A program made the translations under genes and the position numbers. 64,000 nt of DNA from assembly GCF_014066305.1 (NCBI RefSeq), contig NW_023501073.1, forward strand, positions 236,001 to 300,000, given 5' to 3'. The notes below the pieces were generated by a model that ran no database searches, was not told the origin of the DNA, and saw only the letters and a program-made list of their open reading frames with translations. Origin of the DNA: Letharia columbiana (lineage: Eukaryota > Ascomycota > Lecanoromycetes > Lecanorales > Parmeliaceae). Below, one piece after another: positions 1 to 12,540 of this stretch; position 1 is the stretch's first letter; each line of letters begins with the position of its first letter.

Positions 1-2848
1 AAATCAACTATGCTTGATACGAGCAGTGTATTAGTCCAAATTTCGCGGCATGCAAATGGCAACTGTGGGGAATTTGCAATAGGGCTTCGGCCAATTTGCC
101 AACCATTGGGACCAGATTGGCCAACTCTACCTAGATGAGACAAGATATCGAAATCAGCGGAGCTAACCCAATCTGCCACAGTCGTCTTCTGATGTCATCC
201 ATTCTTCTTCTTATTCTTCCATCATATCTATACACTGTGATATCTATCCATGAAGAGGATATCACGGTAACGACATTTGAAGTGGTACTCCCCGTAGTGG
301 TCCGACATACTCCGCGGGATCCTGTCCCGGTAGCAGGACAATTTGACCCTCACCACAGCACCGTACACACTCATTCAACCCTGCGGTGCCACTGTGGAGT
401 ATGCGAGATTGGTCATAGACAAGCGGGAAGAATGAGAGATGAACGAGATCAAGGATCTGCTGATGGGATCCCCAGATTCCAAACCTTGTCGTTGTTGACG
501 ACGTTTTCCACAGGTGCCACCAGTGCTGCCGCTTTCTGGTGTGCTTCTCTAAGATCATCTGGTGCAGTGATATCGGACTTGTATACGCCATCCGAGGGTT
601 GCAAAGCACTTTGTCTTCTTGTAAAGGTGTGCTTTGTATCTCGACTGGGTGATAGACTAAGTCCTGGACAGAGAAGGGAGATCTGGCGAGGCATCCGATC
701 ACAGAGCCTTACTCAATCAAGCACATTCTCAGAGACACATCCTCATTCGGCCTTTGAAGCCTCTCGACTCTCCACTTCCCAGTTATCTTCCCGTTGAAGA
801 CTTTCTCGTCTCAAATGGGCTCGTCTGTCCCATCGCTGTTAGGTTCTTGAGCTGTAGATTCCTGCTGCGCCGCATCAAGAAACAACGAAGAAGGACGTCA
901 TCTGGTCAATGACTTTTCTGCCTGAGTAACTTGACAACCGTGGATAATTTCTGAACCGTTGAAAGCGGCGCATCTTAGTACATGGTAATGACCATCCAAA
1001 CATGCAGATTCGGTAATCGTTGGTCCAGCAATGAAAGCTGAGGGTCACATGAGTAACAGACGTAGGCGCTGATGCAGTTAATATTCGCACTCAGATTCTC
1101 CCATCTTAACAGATTAACAACCGTCTAGAGTATCACTTTTCCATAACTCTTCCACGGTTACAATCACCGTAATTCATTCTACAACAGTGACCATATGAAC
1201 ATTCAAGCCCGACAATCAAATCTTGCGTCCTAACAATCAAAATGTACGAATGTTGTCCGGAGAATTGATTGATTGATTGGTTGGTGGCTCGAGCATCGAT
1301 CGGGTCAGCTACATTGGCATCAGTCAAAGCGCTTGATTCGACCTCAGACTTTCCCACAACGTTTCCCCCTTACCAAGGTATACAACAAAACAGCATACAC
1401 CACCATGTACCCCACAAGGACCCGCAGGCTGCTCAAAGTATGCGGTCTCAATGGTCTGATTCCCGACCGATGCTCTAATGTCCACCGTCCTTCCTGTCCT
1501 AGATGGATCCTTTGAACGAAAATCCAGTACAGACTACCAGACCCTCTGCTAATCATCTATGCATCCTCTTTGCTCCTGGACCGCACGCAGAGAAAGAAGG
1601 GGTTTTTTATTAAATATCCAAGCATTCCGGAAGTGAAGATAGCTGGGCGTTTGTCGGGATCGGAATCTCGTTTTCAGCAGTAAGGCGTGGCTTGCCGACT
1701 CGGCCCCCAATATACCTACGTACGCCCAGCTATTTTTTGCGCCCCAACCTGGTTCCCAAGGGTCGAAGACGTAAGTCGTGTCGATATAGGTACCTACTAA
1801 TTTTACCCCAGCAATAAAAGTGTCCTATGAGCCTGAATCGATCATAAATGGCCATGGCCAGAATAATCTTGGAAAGCAATAACGACGGCGACGGCGAGGT
1901 CCTGAGCAGGGAGACCGAGAAACGGTGATACCGGTATCACATATTAATGATAATCAAGATAGACCTTCAAGGAACAATGGTAAATGGGCCCGGGGGGTGG
2001 GCCTTGTAAGCGAGGGCCCCCCTTAGGGCGGTTCAGCAACGCCAACAACATCCCCAGGGCGAGTATCCGCAACCCGAAAGCAGTATAGTACAAATCCAGC
2101 AGCCTAACGACAAACGATAGTAGCTAGCGTCGTCGATCGCCCATCGTGTAAAAGCACCGCACTGTTAGTACTCAAACCTCAGTGATCCCAAAGCTCAATT
2201 AAGTACCCAAGGCCATAGCCACGTAACCAGGATCACATAACATAAGCAACACCCGCAAGTGCGCCGCCCCCTCCCCTTTCCCCCACCAACCAGGACAACG
2301 ATCTACATCCACAGCCTTGCTCGGAAAGCAAAGCCGACGACTTTCCCGTTCCGGCGTCAGGGACCCGAACCGATCCGAGCTTTTCAGAATGCCCGGTACC
2401 ACCCAGATCCCTACCGCATCCGAAAGAAGAAAACCGTCGGATCGGAAAAATCGAGACGGCATGTTGAGATGATGCCAAGGGGGTAGGAAGCGAGCCGAGC
2501 CTCAGATCCGAAGCGGGGAGCAAGGTACTTCATCGACGCTATCGTGCGGGGGGTGCTGTCTCAGCGTCCGGGTTCGATTCGCCTTTTCCGAGTCAGGTAC
2601 CTTGAGTACCCAAGCGGGCGAGTAGCCGCATTGACCCCAACGCCGTGCCGATATTCGAACCACGTCTTGAGCGGACCAGGATGGATAATTGGACCTACAG
2701 GTACTGTCACGCAAAGGCAAAAAGCTGATGGTTGCTCACACGGGCGAGATGAGCTGACGGACTCCAAGCGCTTGCGATGTAGACGACAGGATTTGTACAA
2801 GTAATCGAACAGGGGGAAATATCGTACAGCATGAAGTGGCGCCAACGC
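1..2848. other. Intergenic, no supported gene
   Basis: No reading frame here resembles a known family. The longest open stretches, one of 146 codons on the minus strand (262-702) and one of 220 codons on the plus strand (135-797), overlap each other and have no supporting motif. A palindromic TAGGTACCTA decamer lies near 1784. The right part of this stretch is the 3' flank of VPS8. Confidence 0.5.
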
Positions 2849-5800
2849 TCACGTTTCTAATGGACACGCCAGGTCTGAACCAAGCCCTCCGGTCTGTCCA
2901 TCGTCCCGGCTCCCTCGATCTTGCATCTTTAGCAAACAAGCACGATGGAACATGTGCCTGCATGAGAAGATCACGACCGCTCCATTTTCATCTACCCCGC
3001 CTTCCTGACCATTTCCATTATTCGACTCAGAGATTGCCATGTTGCCATCATCCCTAGTAACTCCTTTCCCTTTGCCGCGCTCTTCTCTCGATGAAGACCT
3101 CGGAGGCCTCTTCTCGACTTTCACTTGTCGTACCATCTCTCTCTCTGCGTTGCTTCTTTGCCAAGCCTCCCAGATGTAGCCTCCAGCACCAGGGCCCCAT
3201 ACCCGCATGCCACAACCTTCGCACACTTGGCCTAGCGGCCTCCAGCCTCTTCTTTTCAGGCTATCCGCTTCTGTCACTTGCACGAATAGTTCTTTATCCA
3301 GCAGTCGGTTTGCCAGTGAAAGCAGAGACTCCTCATACGAGTATGCTGAGAAGATCGCTCCAAGCACTGCACGCAAGTTTGACAAAGAAGGTGAGGACAT
3401 TGATGCTCGGTCCAGGAACGCTCGGAGAATACGCAGGAAGGAGACATCCGTGCGACGAGCATCTTTAGTGTGAGGAGCGCTGGTGGCGGCAAGGAGAGCT
3501 GTGAACGTATCTTGTACGATGGTACGCAAATCCGTGATCATCTTTGGCGAATCGAGGTCTGTGGCGCTTCGTGCTCGCTGTGAAGCATCCTTTTCACTGA
3601 TCCCTGCTGCACGGTCTTGCCTCTCTAGAACTTCAGTGACGTCCTTGGTAACCGCAACGACGGCGTCGATAAGATCCAACCAAAGCTCTTCGTCCGAAGA
3701 TAATGCATCACGCAGAGATTTGGCACTCTTCACTCGCGCTAAGATCGGTTTCCTTTTTTCGACAGCTTTGGTCTGTCCTTGGCAGAGCCATACGCCCACT
3801 CGAGCATACTGTTGTACAGAGGCGATCAAGTCTCGTCCGGCCTCGGCAGTGTTACCTAAATCTGGACTTTCATTGACTCCGTCTATCAAACCGAGTAGAG
3901 CAGACTCCAAAGTGATGAGATGATGGGTAAGACGATCAATGGCCTCTCGGACTTTGCCCTCTCGTGCCATAAGTACTACAGCAGCGTCAACAACGCCGCT
4001 TTCCTCCAGCGCTGGCAGGACTTCCTCCAAACGCAAATCACCGCTCTTGAGCTGCTCAACATACTTGCTGACATGAGACCGATTGAAGTCGCACATGAGT
4101 CGCACATATTGCTCTATGAAATCGCGCTGGCGACCGGTCGGGAGGTCGGCCTCTGCTCCCGGAGTAGATGGCTCAAGTACCGTCTGCAAATATTCGAATT
4201 GAGCGCCTTCGTCATCGCCGAGTGTATCTAGCAAAACGCTGTGAAGATCTGGGGCGTACGTATCGATTATGGATGCTGCTCTCTGGACATGGGCCGCAAC
4301 GAGGTCATACGCATGCTCAACGATCACACCACGGATATCGCTAATCTGTTTCTCACTCAGACCAGCGCTGGGTTTGAGACAGTCACCAATACAATCAAAG
4401 ATGGCGTTTTGATTCTCGTAGTCTTCGAAGCATGTTTTCAGTAGATCAGCGAAATGTCGCTCCTGTTTATAGATCGACTTCAAGACCCGATAGAAGCGAG
4501 CTTTGGAGATCAAGGGTATCAGCGATGTTAAGTCTGGTGGCTGATACATCGAGAGAAGATACTCGACACTAAGCTGACAGTCATCTGCTACCTCGTTTGT
4601 TGGATACTGGCAAAGGCCGATAAGTACTCGATGGAGTACATGACCAGGTAGCAGGATAAATTGAGGAAACTTCGGAAGGTTACGGGCTATGAACATGTCA
4701 AGGTAAACGGTGTCATCAGATTCATAATTCGGAGGTGTCATTACTTCCAACAAAATGCTAACGATCCATTGTCGATTGACTGACAGACCGAACTTCTGCT
4801 CTTCTGTCAGCCGTCCGGGTGTTTCGTTGGCCATTTGGTCTTGAGGACCGTTCAAGAAGCTATCTTCAAACGCTTCATTCAGCATGCTGAGGAAACTTGG
4901 TGCGTCGAAATTGAGGACCCGTCGCAGATTTGGGAATGAGGTTGTAGACTCGGATTTCGACGATCGTGGGCTTCCCTGAGTTACAGGCCGACCTTCCCTA
5001 CTGCCGCCAGAGAAGAAGAAGTGATAGATCTGAGCTTTCGCCAAACTTGCAGAGTCGTCAGGCATATCCTTGCCCGTGGGATATACCCGACCTGTGAGTA
5101 TGTAGGAGAGATAGGGAAAGACCTTGGACGCGCTCGTCAATTCCAACTCTGCAAGAGACGGATCGACGTCTGACTGAGAGTTGTATTGGTGCTCGACCAA
5201 GATCAGTAGATCAGTCAAGATGGTGGTGTAATCGTTAAGGGCTTGATTCCATACATATAGCAGAGCATCGTAAAGATGGTTCTTCTTACATAGCGTGGTG
5301 ATCTGATCAATGTCCATGGTTCCAGAGTCCAGATGACAGATCATCTCTTCGATACGCGCATTGAGCCCTCGCGCAGTGTAATGTCCTACTAGGTCTTTGA
5401 TCACTACTGGAGATATGACACTGATTTCATCATCGACAATGTAGGGCTCAATGCTTTCGAGGAACACACTTTCAGCGTCTCCGTCCTGATACCAACTGTA
5501 GACGTCTTCGAATAAGAAGTCAGTATCTTCCATGCTGATGCAAGCTTTGATACAAGCGGATGCAAGCTCTTCGAGCTGCCTTTGGTCACCATTTCTCTGT
5601 TGGACCGTTCCGTTCTTTTTAAATGTATATCGAAGGGATGCTGAGATCATCTCGGAGAGTTTCTCCTGAACTAAGCCGTGTCGCGTAGTATCATCCTCAG
5701 GAAGACCAACGGCTACCTTATTAGCTTCGCCGCTGTAGTAAGAGGTCGCTAATCGGATTGCGGCAATGTGGCTACCTTCTTCCATCAACGCCAGTAGTCG

Positions 5801-7637
5801 ATCAGCCCAGTTGGAGAGTGTGCCGAAAGAGATTTCGTTGTGTCCTAAAAGAAACAGCCGGCCTTTGTAGGCTCTGAAGCTCATATAAAAAGCGTCGGCA
5901 ACGACCCCATGCATAGCAGCGACCTCTTCATCTTCCAACTGATCAACGAGTTGATTAAGTTGGCCCGAGAACAAGTCAGCATGATAAATGTGTTTCTGGA
6001 TTAGGTCAGAGGAATCTGTCACAACCATTGAGCTGTCTTCGAGGATAACCAGCTGTTGTGTGATTGTCAAGACTGCAAGCACAGATCGACTGAGCCATTG
6101 AACACCAACGATGGCCTCCTCAGCTTTCCACCTGCTGCGTGGTTTGAACTGGAGACTTGGGGGTTCCTCTTTCACAAGACTTGCTGAGGGTAGCATTTCG
6201 ACTACCTCGAGGACTGTGAGAATGTTCGACCAGCAGTAGACGAGCTTGACCCTTGATGATGTCTCCATTGTAACCGGGTCCTTTGTCTTTAGCTTGACAC
6301 TTGGGAACCATGCCAAAGCAGCTGTCATGGCGCCATGAGCGGCCACCTCTTTAGGTCTTGGAGACTTGTACTGAGTTTGTGCTATGGGCGTGGTCGAAAC
6401 GACGACTAACAGGTATGGTGTCAGCATGGCTATCAGTCCTAAGGAGTCCGCACCATGCTCTGCATTCCCCAAGGGCAAGGGAGAAAATGCCAACACAGAG
6501 CTTGGCTTCCTTTGACGGTCAGCACCTGATGCTTTATCGGGGTACCGGCCAAGTATCCGAGTCGTCTTGACAGAGCGCGCTACCATTCCCATTCCCCTCG
6601 TGGCCAAGTGAGAGAATGCCATTCCTTTGTCATCAGCTGAAGCCAGTGCGGTGTGTCGCATTCCCAGAAAGCCAATGTGAAGGATGGCAACATCAAGAGT
6701 ATGCCCGTCAACGTTCGGAGCTCGACTCCTGTCGATTGGAGGAATATGTAGAAAAGGCTTCGCAGGCCTCGCAACCTCCCAAGTGAAGATGCTTCCAGAG
6801 GCGTGTCCGCCAGCGATAGTAGAGTGATCTGCAGATATGCTGATAGACGTAATAGACCCAGACTCAAAAGCTTTTGTGCCCAGACCAATGATGGATTTGA
6901 GATTCTGATTGTAGTCGAACACCAATATCACGCCTTTCGACGTTCCTATCGCAATTGAAGCAGCTATAGCTATGCATGTAGGCCGCCCAAATTTACGTTT
7001 CCCAACCTCAGAGAATGCTTCACCCGTCATCTTTCTAAGCTTGGTCCACCTGACAACTTCCCAGGGTGCCTGTGGTGACTCAGCAGATCCATCGTTCTGT
7101 ATCGAGAAGGCCGTCGAGGACTGCCGTGAATGCGCATTGAGGAAGGCTGGTGAAGAAGCTCGAGGTGAGCCCAGTGGAGAAGGGGACAAGCGAGCTTGAA
7201 ACCGCTTATCAAAGGGCCGTAGAGATGGTGTTGGACTTCGGCCATAGTTGGATATACGGAACCCTTTGTCTGGAGTGGACGATTCGATAGAGCCCTATGG
7301 CAGTCAGAAGATGGTCTGCCTTGAACACGTGAGGTCTTACCTGCAGGGAAGGAGTGTCGTCCGGGATCGAAAGGGACTCATCAGCACTTGATGGTCTTTC
7401 AAGAACCGGACTCGAAGTCTGCAATGGCCCAAAGTCTTCGCGATCGAGCTCATTGTTGGAAGCCAAGCTGTCATCCTCCTCTTCAAATCCGTTTGGCTTA
7501 CTCGACTTCGGTGTTAGCAACTCCTCTTCCTGCGTCTGTTCGTTCTCATTATCCTGCGGCGCTTCCTTGCGGGTGCTATGGTCATCATCTTTCAATTCCA
7601 ATGGACCATCCTCGGCCTCATCCTTTGCAGCGCTCAT
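2849..7637 (-). CDS. VPS8: Vacuolar protein sorting protein 8 (CORVET subunit)
   Basis: Two exons, 7637-7341 and 7294-2849, give 1580 residues. The intron is only 46 nt (GTAAG donor, CTGAC branch, CATAG acceptor) and the 99-codon first exon joins in frame. After an acidic, low-complexity N-terminus comes a WD40-like beta-propeller region (blade motif AGGHASGSIFTWEV), a long helical repeat region, and a C-terminal RING-H2-like zinc site with CEGCGMRVWGP, then CRHMFHRACLL, ending close to the stop with CPLE. This order matches Vps8, the Rab5/Vps21 effector that gives the CORVET tether its endosomal specificity. Length agrees with filamentous-fungal Vps8 proteins. It is divergent from the DUF3752 gene, with 337 bp between start codons. 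The family call is firm; only the exact N-terminus is inferred. Confidence 0.93.
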
Positions 7638-7974
7638 CGGAGCCTCTGGACCCTCATGTCTCCAACAGCTAACACCAATACCGCTTCAGCATTGCTGTGC
7701 TTCACAAGACACTTCCATGTGGAAGACAGTCGATAATCATGAGCAGCAGAACAACAACGCTTATACGTTACAGTGGCCGTCTGCCGATCGAGGGCAATAT
7801 AGGCTGACATGGATGGTCTTCGAAAGGGCGCCAAGAGCCAAGACCTTGGCAAAGTTCCGCCATCTGCAAGTCGTCGACTGCCTCTTGATACTTTGCGCCG
7901 CTCCACCTCGCGACTCTCACAGTCCCTATCTCTGTGTTCTCTAAGTCTATGTGTGACATCTTTCTCGATATAAT
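7638..7974. promoter_or_regulatory. Shared divergent promoter, VPS8 / DUF3752 gene
   Basis: These 337 bp separate two outward-facing start codons, so both promoters and 5' leaders must lie here or extend into the neighbouring genes. No clear TATA box or named operator was seen. Confidence 0.5.
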
Positions 7975-8802
7975 ATGGCCTCAGTCGGCCCAGAGCTCCC
8001 ACCTCATCTTGCGAAGCGCAAGCGTTCAGAAGAGGGATATGATACTGTAGACGTTCCGCATAAGCGACAACGCAGCTCATCTCCTCACACAAAAACCCGC
8101 CGTGTGGTAGGCCCTGCAGCTCCACCAGCTCCCCTTTCAGAAAGACCAACCACGCCCCAAGGGTCAGATGCAGATAGTAGCGACTCGGATGACGATTTCG
8201 GGCCCTCCCTACCCCCCCCGCCAGGCTCAATACGTCAAGAGACAGAAAGGAAGCGCCAGGAAGCGCTTGCTGAGGACGAAGCAGCTCGGGAAGCCTCCAA
8301 AAGGCCTCAGCGAGAAGAATGGATGCTCTTGCCCCCAAAACAGGATGACTGGTCCGCTCGCGCTGACCCCACTAAACTCAAGAATCGCAAATTCAATACA
8401 GGGAAAGGCTCCAAAGCGCCAGCTCAGAAAGGTGGCAGTGAGAACACACTTTGGACAGAGACGCCAGAGCAGAAGCGGCAACGTCTCGAAGACGAAGTGA
8501 TGGGCGTGAAGAAGCCTGCGCAGCTGGGGCCCGAGGATAAGACGGACAAATGGAGGGAGGAGGAAGCGAGGGAAACAGAAAGAAGGATACGGGAATACAA
8601 CGAGAAAAATAGGAACACGTCGTTGTACAATGAGCATAAGAAGGTCACGCCGAAGGAGAAGGAGGATGATCCGAGTGCGAGGGCGTTCGATAAGGAGAAG
8701 GACATGGGAATGGGGATGAAGATTGGACATGCGCAGAAAAGGGAGCTGCTCAACAAAGCTAAGGACTTTGGATCCAGGTTCGAGAAGGCCAACTACCTAT
8801 GA
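7975..8802 (+). CDS. GPALPP-motif / DUF3752 family protein
   Basis: Single exon, 275 residues. The N-terminus carries VGPELPP, VGPAAPP and FGPSLPP, variants of the GPALPP motif, beside basic KRKR and Ser/Asp-rich acidic stretches. The second half is highly charged and ends in a conserved tail around GHAQKRELLNKAKDFGSRF, typical of the DUF3752 domain. The family includes human GPALPP1; its role is poorly defined, and the Lys-rich composition suggests a nuclear or nucleic-acid-associated protein, which is inference. The ATG at 7975 directly precedes the first motif, so the start is well supported. No intron is needed. It is divergent from VPS8. Confidence 0.88.
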   Translation: MASVGPELPPHLAKRKRSEEGYDTVDVPHKRQRSSSPHTKTRRVVGPAAPPAPLSERPTTPQGSDADSSDSDDDFGPSLPPPPGSIRQETERKRQEALAEDEAAREASKRPQREEWMLLPPKQDDWSARADPTKLKNRKFNTGKGSKAPAQKGGSENTLWTETPEQKRQRLEDEVMGVKKPAQLGPEDKTDKWREEEARETERRIREYNEKNRNTSLYNEHKKVTPKEKEDDPSARAFDKEKDMGMGMKIGHAQKRELLNKAKDFGSRFEKANYL

Positions 8803-8950
8803 GGGCTATGCATCCAGCGAAGGCGACATCTAGATAAAACTCATAAGTCTGAAGCTGAACAAAAATTTCCATACGAGATAGCTAAGATCCCATCATGCAG
8901 AATTACAGTCTACGATAGGTAAGAGTTGCTCCAACCAAAGAGAAAACACC

Positions 8951-9245
8951 GTGTCCATCTTGCATATCCCATGGATCGGCTTTATTCAGGCCTTCTTCCT
9001 CATCGCCATCGGCGTCATCACCGGTCCCGTCTTCGACAAAGGCTACCTCCAACCCATGCTATGGCTGGGTAGCTTCCCGACCGTCTTCGGCCTTATGACG
9101 ACTAGCATCTGTGAACACTACTGGCAGAACCTGCTTGTCCAAGGTGTTTGTACTTTGTGTTAGTATCGGCAGCGGTCGTCTCTTCGTTCCAAGTATGGCT
9201 GTCATCGCTACACATTTCACCAAGAAACGCGGGCTCGATAAGTAG
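8951..9245 (+). pseudogene. Relic of a monocarboxylate-type MFS transporter
   Basis: The first frame reads WIGFIQAFFLIAIGVITGPV followed by FDKGYLQPMLWLGSF and ends QNLLVQGVC before a stop. A neighbouring frame then continues with SIGSGRLFVPSMAVIATHF and TKKRGLD before another stop. Together these match the consecutive TM2-TM4 region and cytoplasmic loop of fungal monocarboxylate-porter-like MFS proteins (usual pattern WIGS-QAFLL, TGP-FDRGY, QGVC-G-G-G-LFVP, FxKRRGLA). There is no start codon context, no first helix and no C-terminal half, and the frame breaks at the conserved glycine turn. The 20-odd nucleotides between the frames are too short for an intron. A gene remnant. Confidence 0.75.
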
Positions 9246-9289
9246 AGATGTGCGAAAGACTTTCCTACCGTGTTCTAAGGCAACTCTGC

Positions 9290-9551
9290 AGGCACTGTGT
9301 CACTGCGCAGACTGCCGTAAAGGCAGCGGATTCTCCACCACGCAAGAAGCGTTGCTGACCGATTGAAAGGCACCAAGACTATAGAGGTCCGTATTGCTGG
9401 AGAGTAGGTGTGTAAAACTGATCGATTTGTCCAGGAGGGTATCCTGGACATCGTGTCGGATGAAAAGCCCGCGACTGAGCTCTCCGCGGTCAAGAGGCTT
9501 GAATGGATTGCAGAAGTTGCCGGGGTGGTGCAGAAGAAGGCAGACCCTTGA
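9290..9551 (+). pseudogene. Relic of a GFA-domain (CENP-V/GFA) enzyme
   Basis: The frame from about 9290 reads LCHCADCRKGSGFSTT, the zinc-binding CxCxxCRK signature of the glutathione-dependent formaldehyde-activating (GFA) fold, then stops at TGA. Further on, another frame reads KRLEWIAEVAGVVQKKADP before a stop, resembling the C-terminal FVKxRxxWIxxVxGAxQ region of this family. The N-terminal zinc-binding half is missing and at least two stops interrupt what remains. It lies directly behind the transporter relic, so the intergenic space holds two decayed genes in a row. Confidence 0.65.
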
Positions 9552-10032
9552 GATGCGAGAGGACGAGGGCCCGCTGTATCTCAGACTGAAAAGTTAGAAG
9601 ATTGGTCTCTTCGCTCTTTATTTGCCAGAAGCCGGTCATATCTGCCTGCAGCCTGTCAGTCACAAGAGTTGAAAGGCATACGCAACTGACACGATGAGCA
9701 CTATAATGGCTGCAAATAAGCAGCAAGGGTTGGGTGGGAAGGATAGTCTAGACATTCAGCGCGGAAGCGACTGATCATTGCGCGAAGCCAGTTCTGACCT
9801 GGGACAACCCAGGGGGGGGGGGCTTTGTTTGGTCAGGATGGTGGGTGGGTCAACGGATACGGCCCAAGGGTGCGATTGGTAGCGGCGTCTGTTTGCGTCA
9901 GGAAGCTTGAGGGGTTGAAAAAGGGGTTTCGTTGTCAAATATATATGCACAGGATGCTAACGCCTATGCAAGGTCTATGGGAATGCCGCTGAATCGCTGC
10001 ATCGAAGTAGTCAACATGCAAAGACAGAGCTC
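9552..10032. other. Intergenic, 3' flank of ERO1
   Basis: No coding signal was seen. An uninterrupted run of 11 G lies at about 9812-9822. Confidence 0.4.
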
Positions 10033-11840
10033 TCACAGCTCATCCATCCTCGGACCCCATTGGATCTCCCAGCTCCTCTCCGCCACGGGCAATCCCAGCC
10101 AAAAGCTCCACAATCGGCTGAGTTCCACGACCGTAATCTTGAAGAACTTGCCCGGGAGCTCGATCCAGCTTCTGAGGACGAAGCCGAAGGTTCGCCAGAC
10201 CAGGTAACACTCTTCTAGGAATATCTCGGAAATAGATTGGTACGGTTGGACGACCTCTTCATCATCATCGTCGAGGTCAATGGCCGGCTTGGCGTCCGGA
10301 CGGTCTTTGGATCTGTGAGGGGCCTTCTGCTCGCTGGCGTCGGCAAGGTCAACCTTCTTAGCGACCTCCTTTGGCACGACTGGCTCGGCGACCATATCTC
10401 GCATTCGTCCGAGGGCCGTGAGACTGCTAGAGACTCTATCCAGGGTGTTCACCAAAGCCACCAGCTCCGTCCGTCGTAGTGGTGGATTTTCGCCATTCTT
10501 GAGCTCGTCGTACTCGAAGAGAACTTTGAGAGCTGTGCCATACCCGACTGTCTGCAGCTTGCCCCATAGTCTGCACTTGTCGCAGCCAACGCAGTCCATC
10601 AGCCTGCTTACATTGCGGAACCGGTTACGGAAGTCCTCTTTGAGCTCGCCGCTGACATCGGGATCTTGAAACATGGTGTTCTCGTCAAAAATCTGTGGAT
10701 GAGATGCAGCCGCGTCTGCCAAATAGAGGATTTTGGACTTGGTAACTGCATCTTGGGAAGGATCGCCGGAGCAAAAGGTGTAATTTTTGAGGTAGGTACG
10801 GAGCTTGGTGACGGCGCGGAGGAGGATTGCGTAGTCGAAGTAGAGGTTGGAGACACGTTCAGGATGGGTTCCGAGACGGTCCTGGTAGCATTGTAGATTT
10901 GGGCCCCAGGTTCCCGTTGTTTGGTTGAGGTAATCGAAGCAGATGTGGGTGGAAATGGAAGCGTGCATGCCGCTTACGATGCGGTGGAAGACGCGCTTTT
11001 CCAAACATTCGTCCTCAACGGCTAACTCTGTGGAAGGAGAATTCGCTTGTATAACGTTTCGAAGGTCGTTATGCGCTTGGAAGGGATTGGATGAGTCGCC
11101 TCTACTCGGTGCTGACGAGATCTGAGATTCTTTCGAGAAACAATTTTCCTTGTATATGGCATCCCAGACATCCATCCCTGCATAGCCGGTAAATCTTTCT
11201 GGATTGTCCACCAGACTGACATAGTCGCCCTTGACAGCCGCACTTTCGTCTTCCGGTACACAGTAGTCTCTCTCATCGCATTCGTCGTCGTATTCCACCA
11301 CACAGCTCTCCCCTACATTTTCTCCCAACGTCCCTTGCAGCGGCTTTTGAGTTCCCCGCTCTTTCTGCAGCTGTCTGCCGGGATGTGCGGCTTTTGGTCC
11401 CTCCAATTTACTCAACTCTCCGGCTCTCCATATTTCCGGCACATCTTTTTCATCCTCCAATGTGTCCACTTTACAGGCAATGTTCCCGCACGTGCCTGTC
11501 TCGTCGTCCCAAGCTTTGACCGGGCATTTTTGATCGTACAGATTGAGCCTGTAATAGGCGAAGAAATCCGTGGATTTCGTGATGGCTTTTAGCGAAGGCG
11601 AGAGCGCATCGTTCAGGGTATCGAGGGTGGAGTAGGAGGCGCAAGCGTCAGAGACAATTGCTGTAGGGTCGATCTGGTAGAGAGCCAATTAGTAAAAGTC
11701 CACAATCCTACAGATAAGCTACTTACAGCGCAGACCTCGGCGGAGGAAGATTTGGAAGCGGTTGTGCTAGATGGTTTGGCATGGACAGATCCGAAGAGAG
11801 CAAAACAGGCAAGATAGAACCCTTTCGCAGCGGACCTCAT
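10033..11840 (-). CDS. ERO1: Endoplasmic reticulum oxidoreductin 1
   Basis: Two exons, 11840-11727 and 11673-10033 (53-nt intron with GTAAGT donor and CCAG acceptor), give 584 residues. The chosen ATG begins a clean signal peptide (MRSAAKGFYLACFALFGSVHA); an in-frame ATG 13 codons further upstream would spoil it. Ero1 uses FAD to oxidise protein disulfide isomerase in the ER lumen. The shuttle pair is visible as TCGNIACKV (Cys100/Cys105), and the active-site cluster as CVGCDKC (about Cys399, Cys402, Cys405) in the expected MDCVGCDKCRLWGKLQ context. WDAIYKENC also fits the family. A short acidic insertion (DLDDDDEEVV) lies near the C-terminus. Function and start are well supported. Confidence 0.95.
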
Positions 11841-12540
11841 CCTGTCGCGGAATGAATGGCACTTTCGATCAAAGACCAAAAACAGAGCTCAAAAGTATGA
11901 GATACCTTCACATGCTGGGAGAAGGATAATTCGAGTGTCAAGGCCAGTTGACTCCTTTGTTTGTAAGCAGAGGTGGCAACTCATGGAGGGAGATCCGTTG
12001 TCGATAAGAAACAAAGAACAAAAGAACACTAAACATAAGGCAGAGAACGAAGTACAGTGCAGTCAGATTTATTTCTCAGCCATTAACAATGAATGTGGCC
12101 TTTACTCGTTGATTTTTAGTCAGGAACATATAGACGCCACAGAAGCGCGCCACAGCAATTTTGCGAGTAGCCCTAAGATTGCCCGACTAGATAAGCCTCT
12201 ACGGTCCAAAATTGAATACGATCGGCCAGGCATGAGCAACGGACTTGAAAGGCATTCTGTATTTTGCTATCTGGCTGTTCATGGCAGCGTATGGCATTGC
12301 TATGTACAAGCAGCGGTCATGTATTTATCTCATCATCAATCCATGCCCTGTGTTCATCGCTCCTTTCTGAGTTGAGGTTGGCGCCTGGCCAATCAAAGCA
12401 ACAATCATTCTTTATGCCTTCAACCGAGCGTCGTCTAGGGCAATGAGAGCCTCAAAAGCCCCTCTGCCGTTCCAGCAGATCTCTATCTTCAGAGTCAGGC
12501 ACTCCGTGTATACTGCATCTCTTTTCGCTAGTCCAGCCAT
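11841..12540. other. Intergenic: ERO1 promoter and CIA2 3' flank
   Basis: The 700 bp hold the ERO1 promoter and the end of CIA2. No coding signal was found, and I did not see a clear unfolded-protein-response element. Confidence 0.4.

Noticed and set aside
135..797. Open frame of 220 codons on the plus strand and overlapping 146-codon frame on the minus strand
   Set aside because: The two overlap in antisense, neither contains a recognisable motif, and the composition gives no preference for either.
2560..2590. GGGTTCGATTCG resembling a tRNA B box
   Set aside because: No matching A box or acceptor stem within tRNA distance.
7634..8338. 234-codon minus-strand frame opposite the DUF3752 gene
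   Set aside because: It is antisense to a gene with clear family motifs and has no motif of its own.
8227..8792. Long hydrophobic-looking minus-strand frames opposite the DUF3752 gene
   Set aside because: They are the complement of Lys/Glu-rich codons, which read as Leu/Phe/Ser-rich on the other strand.
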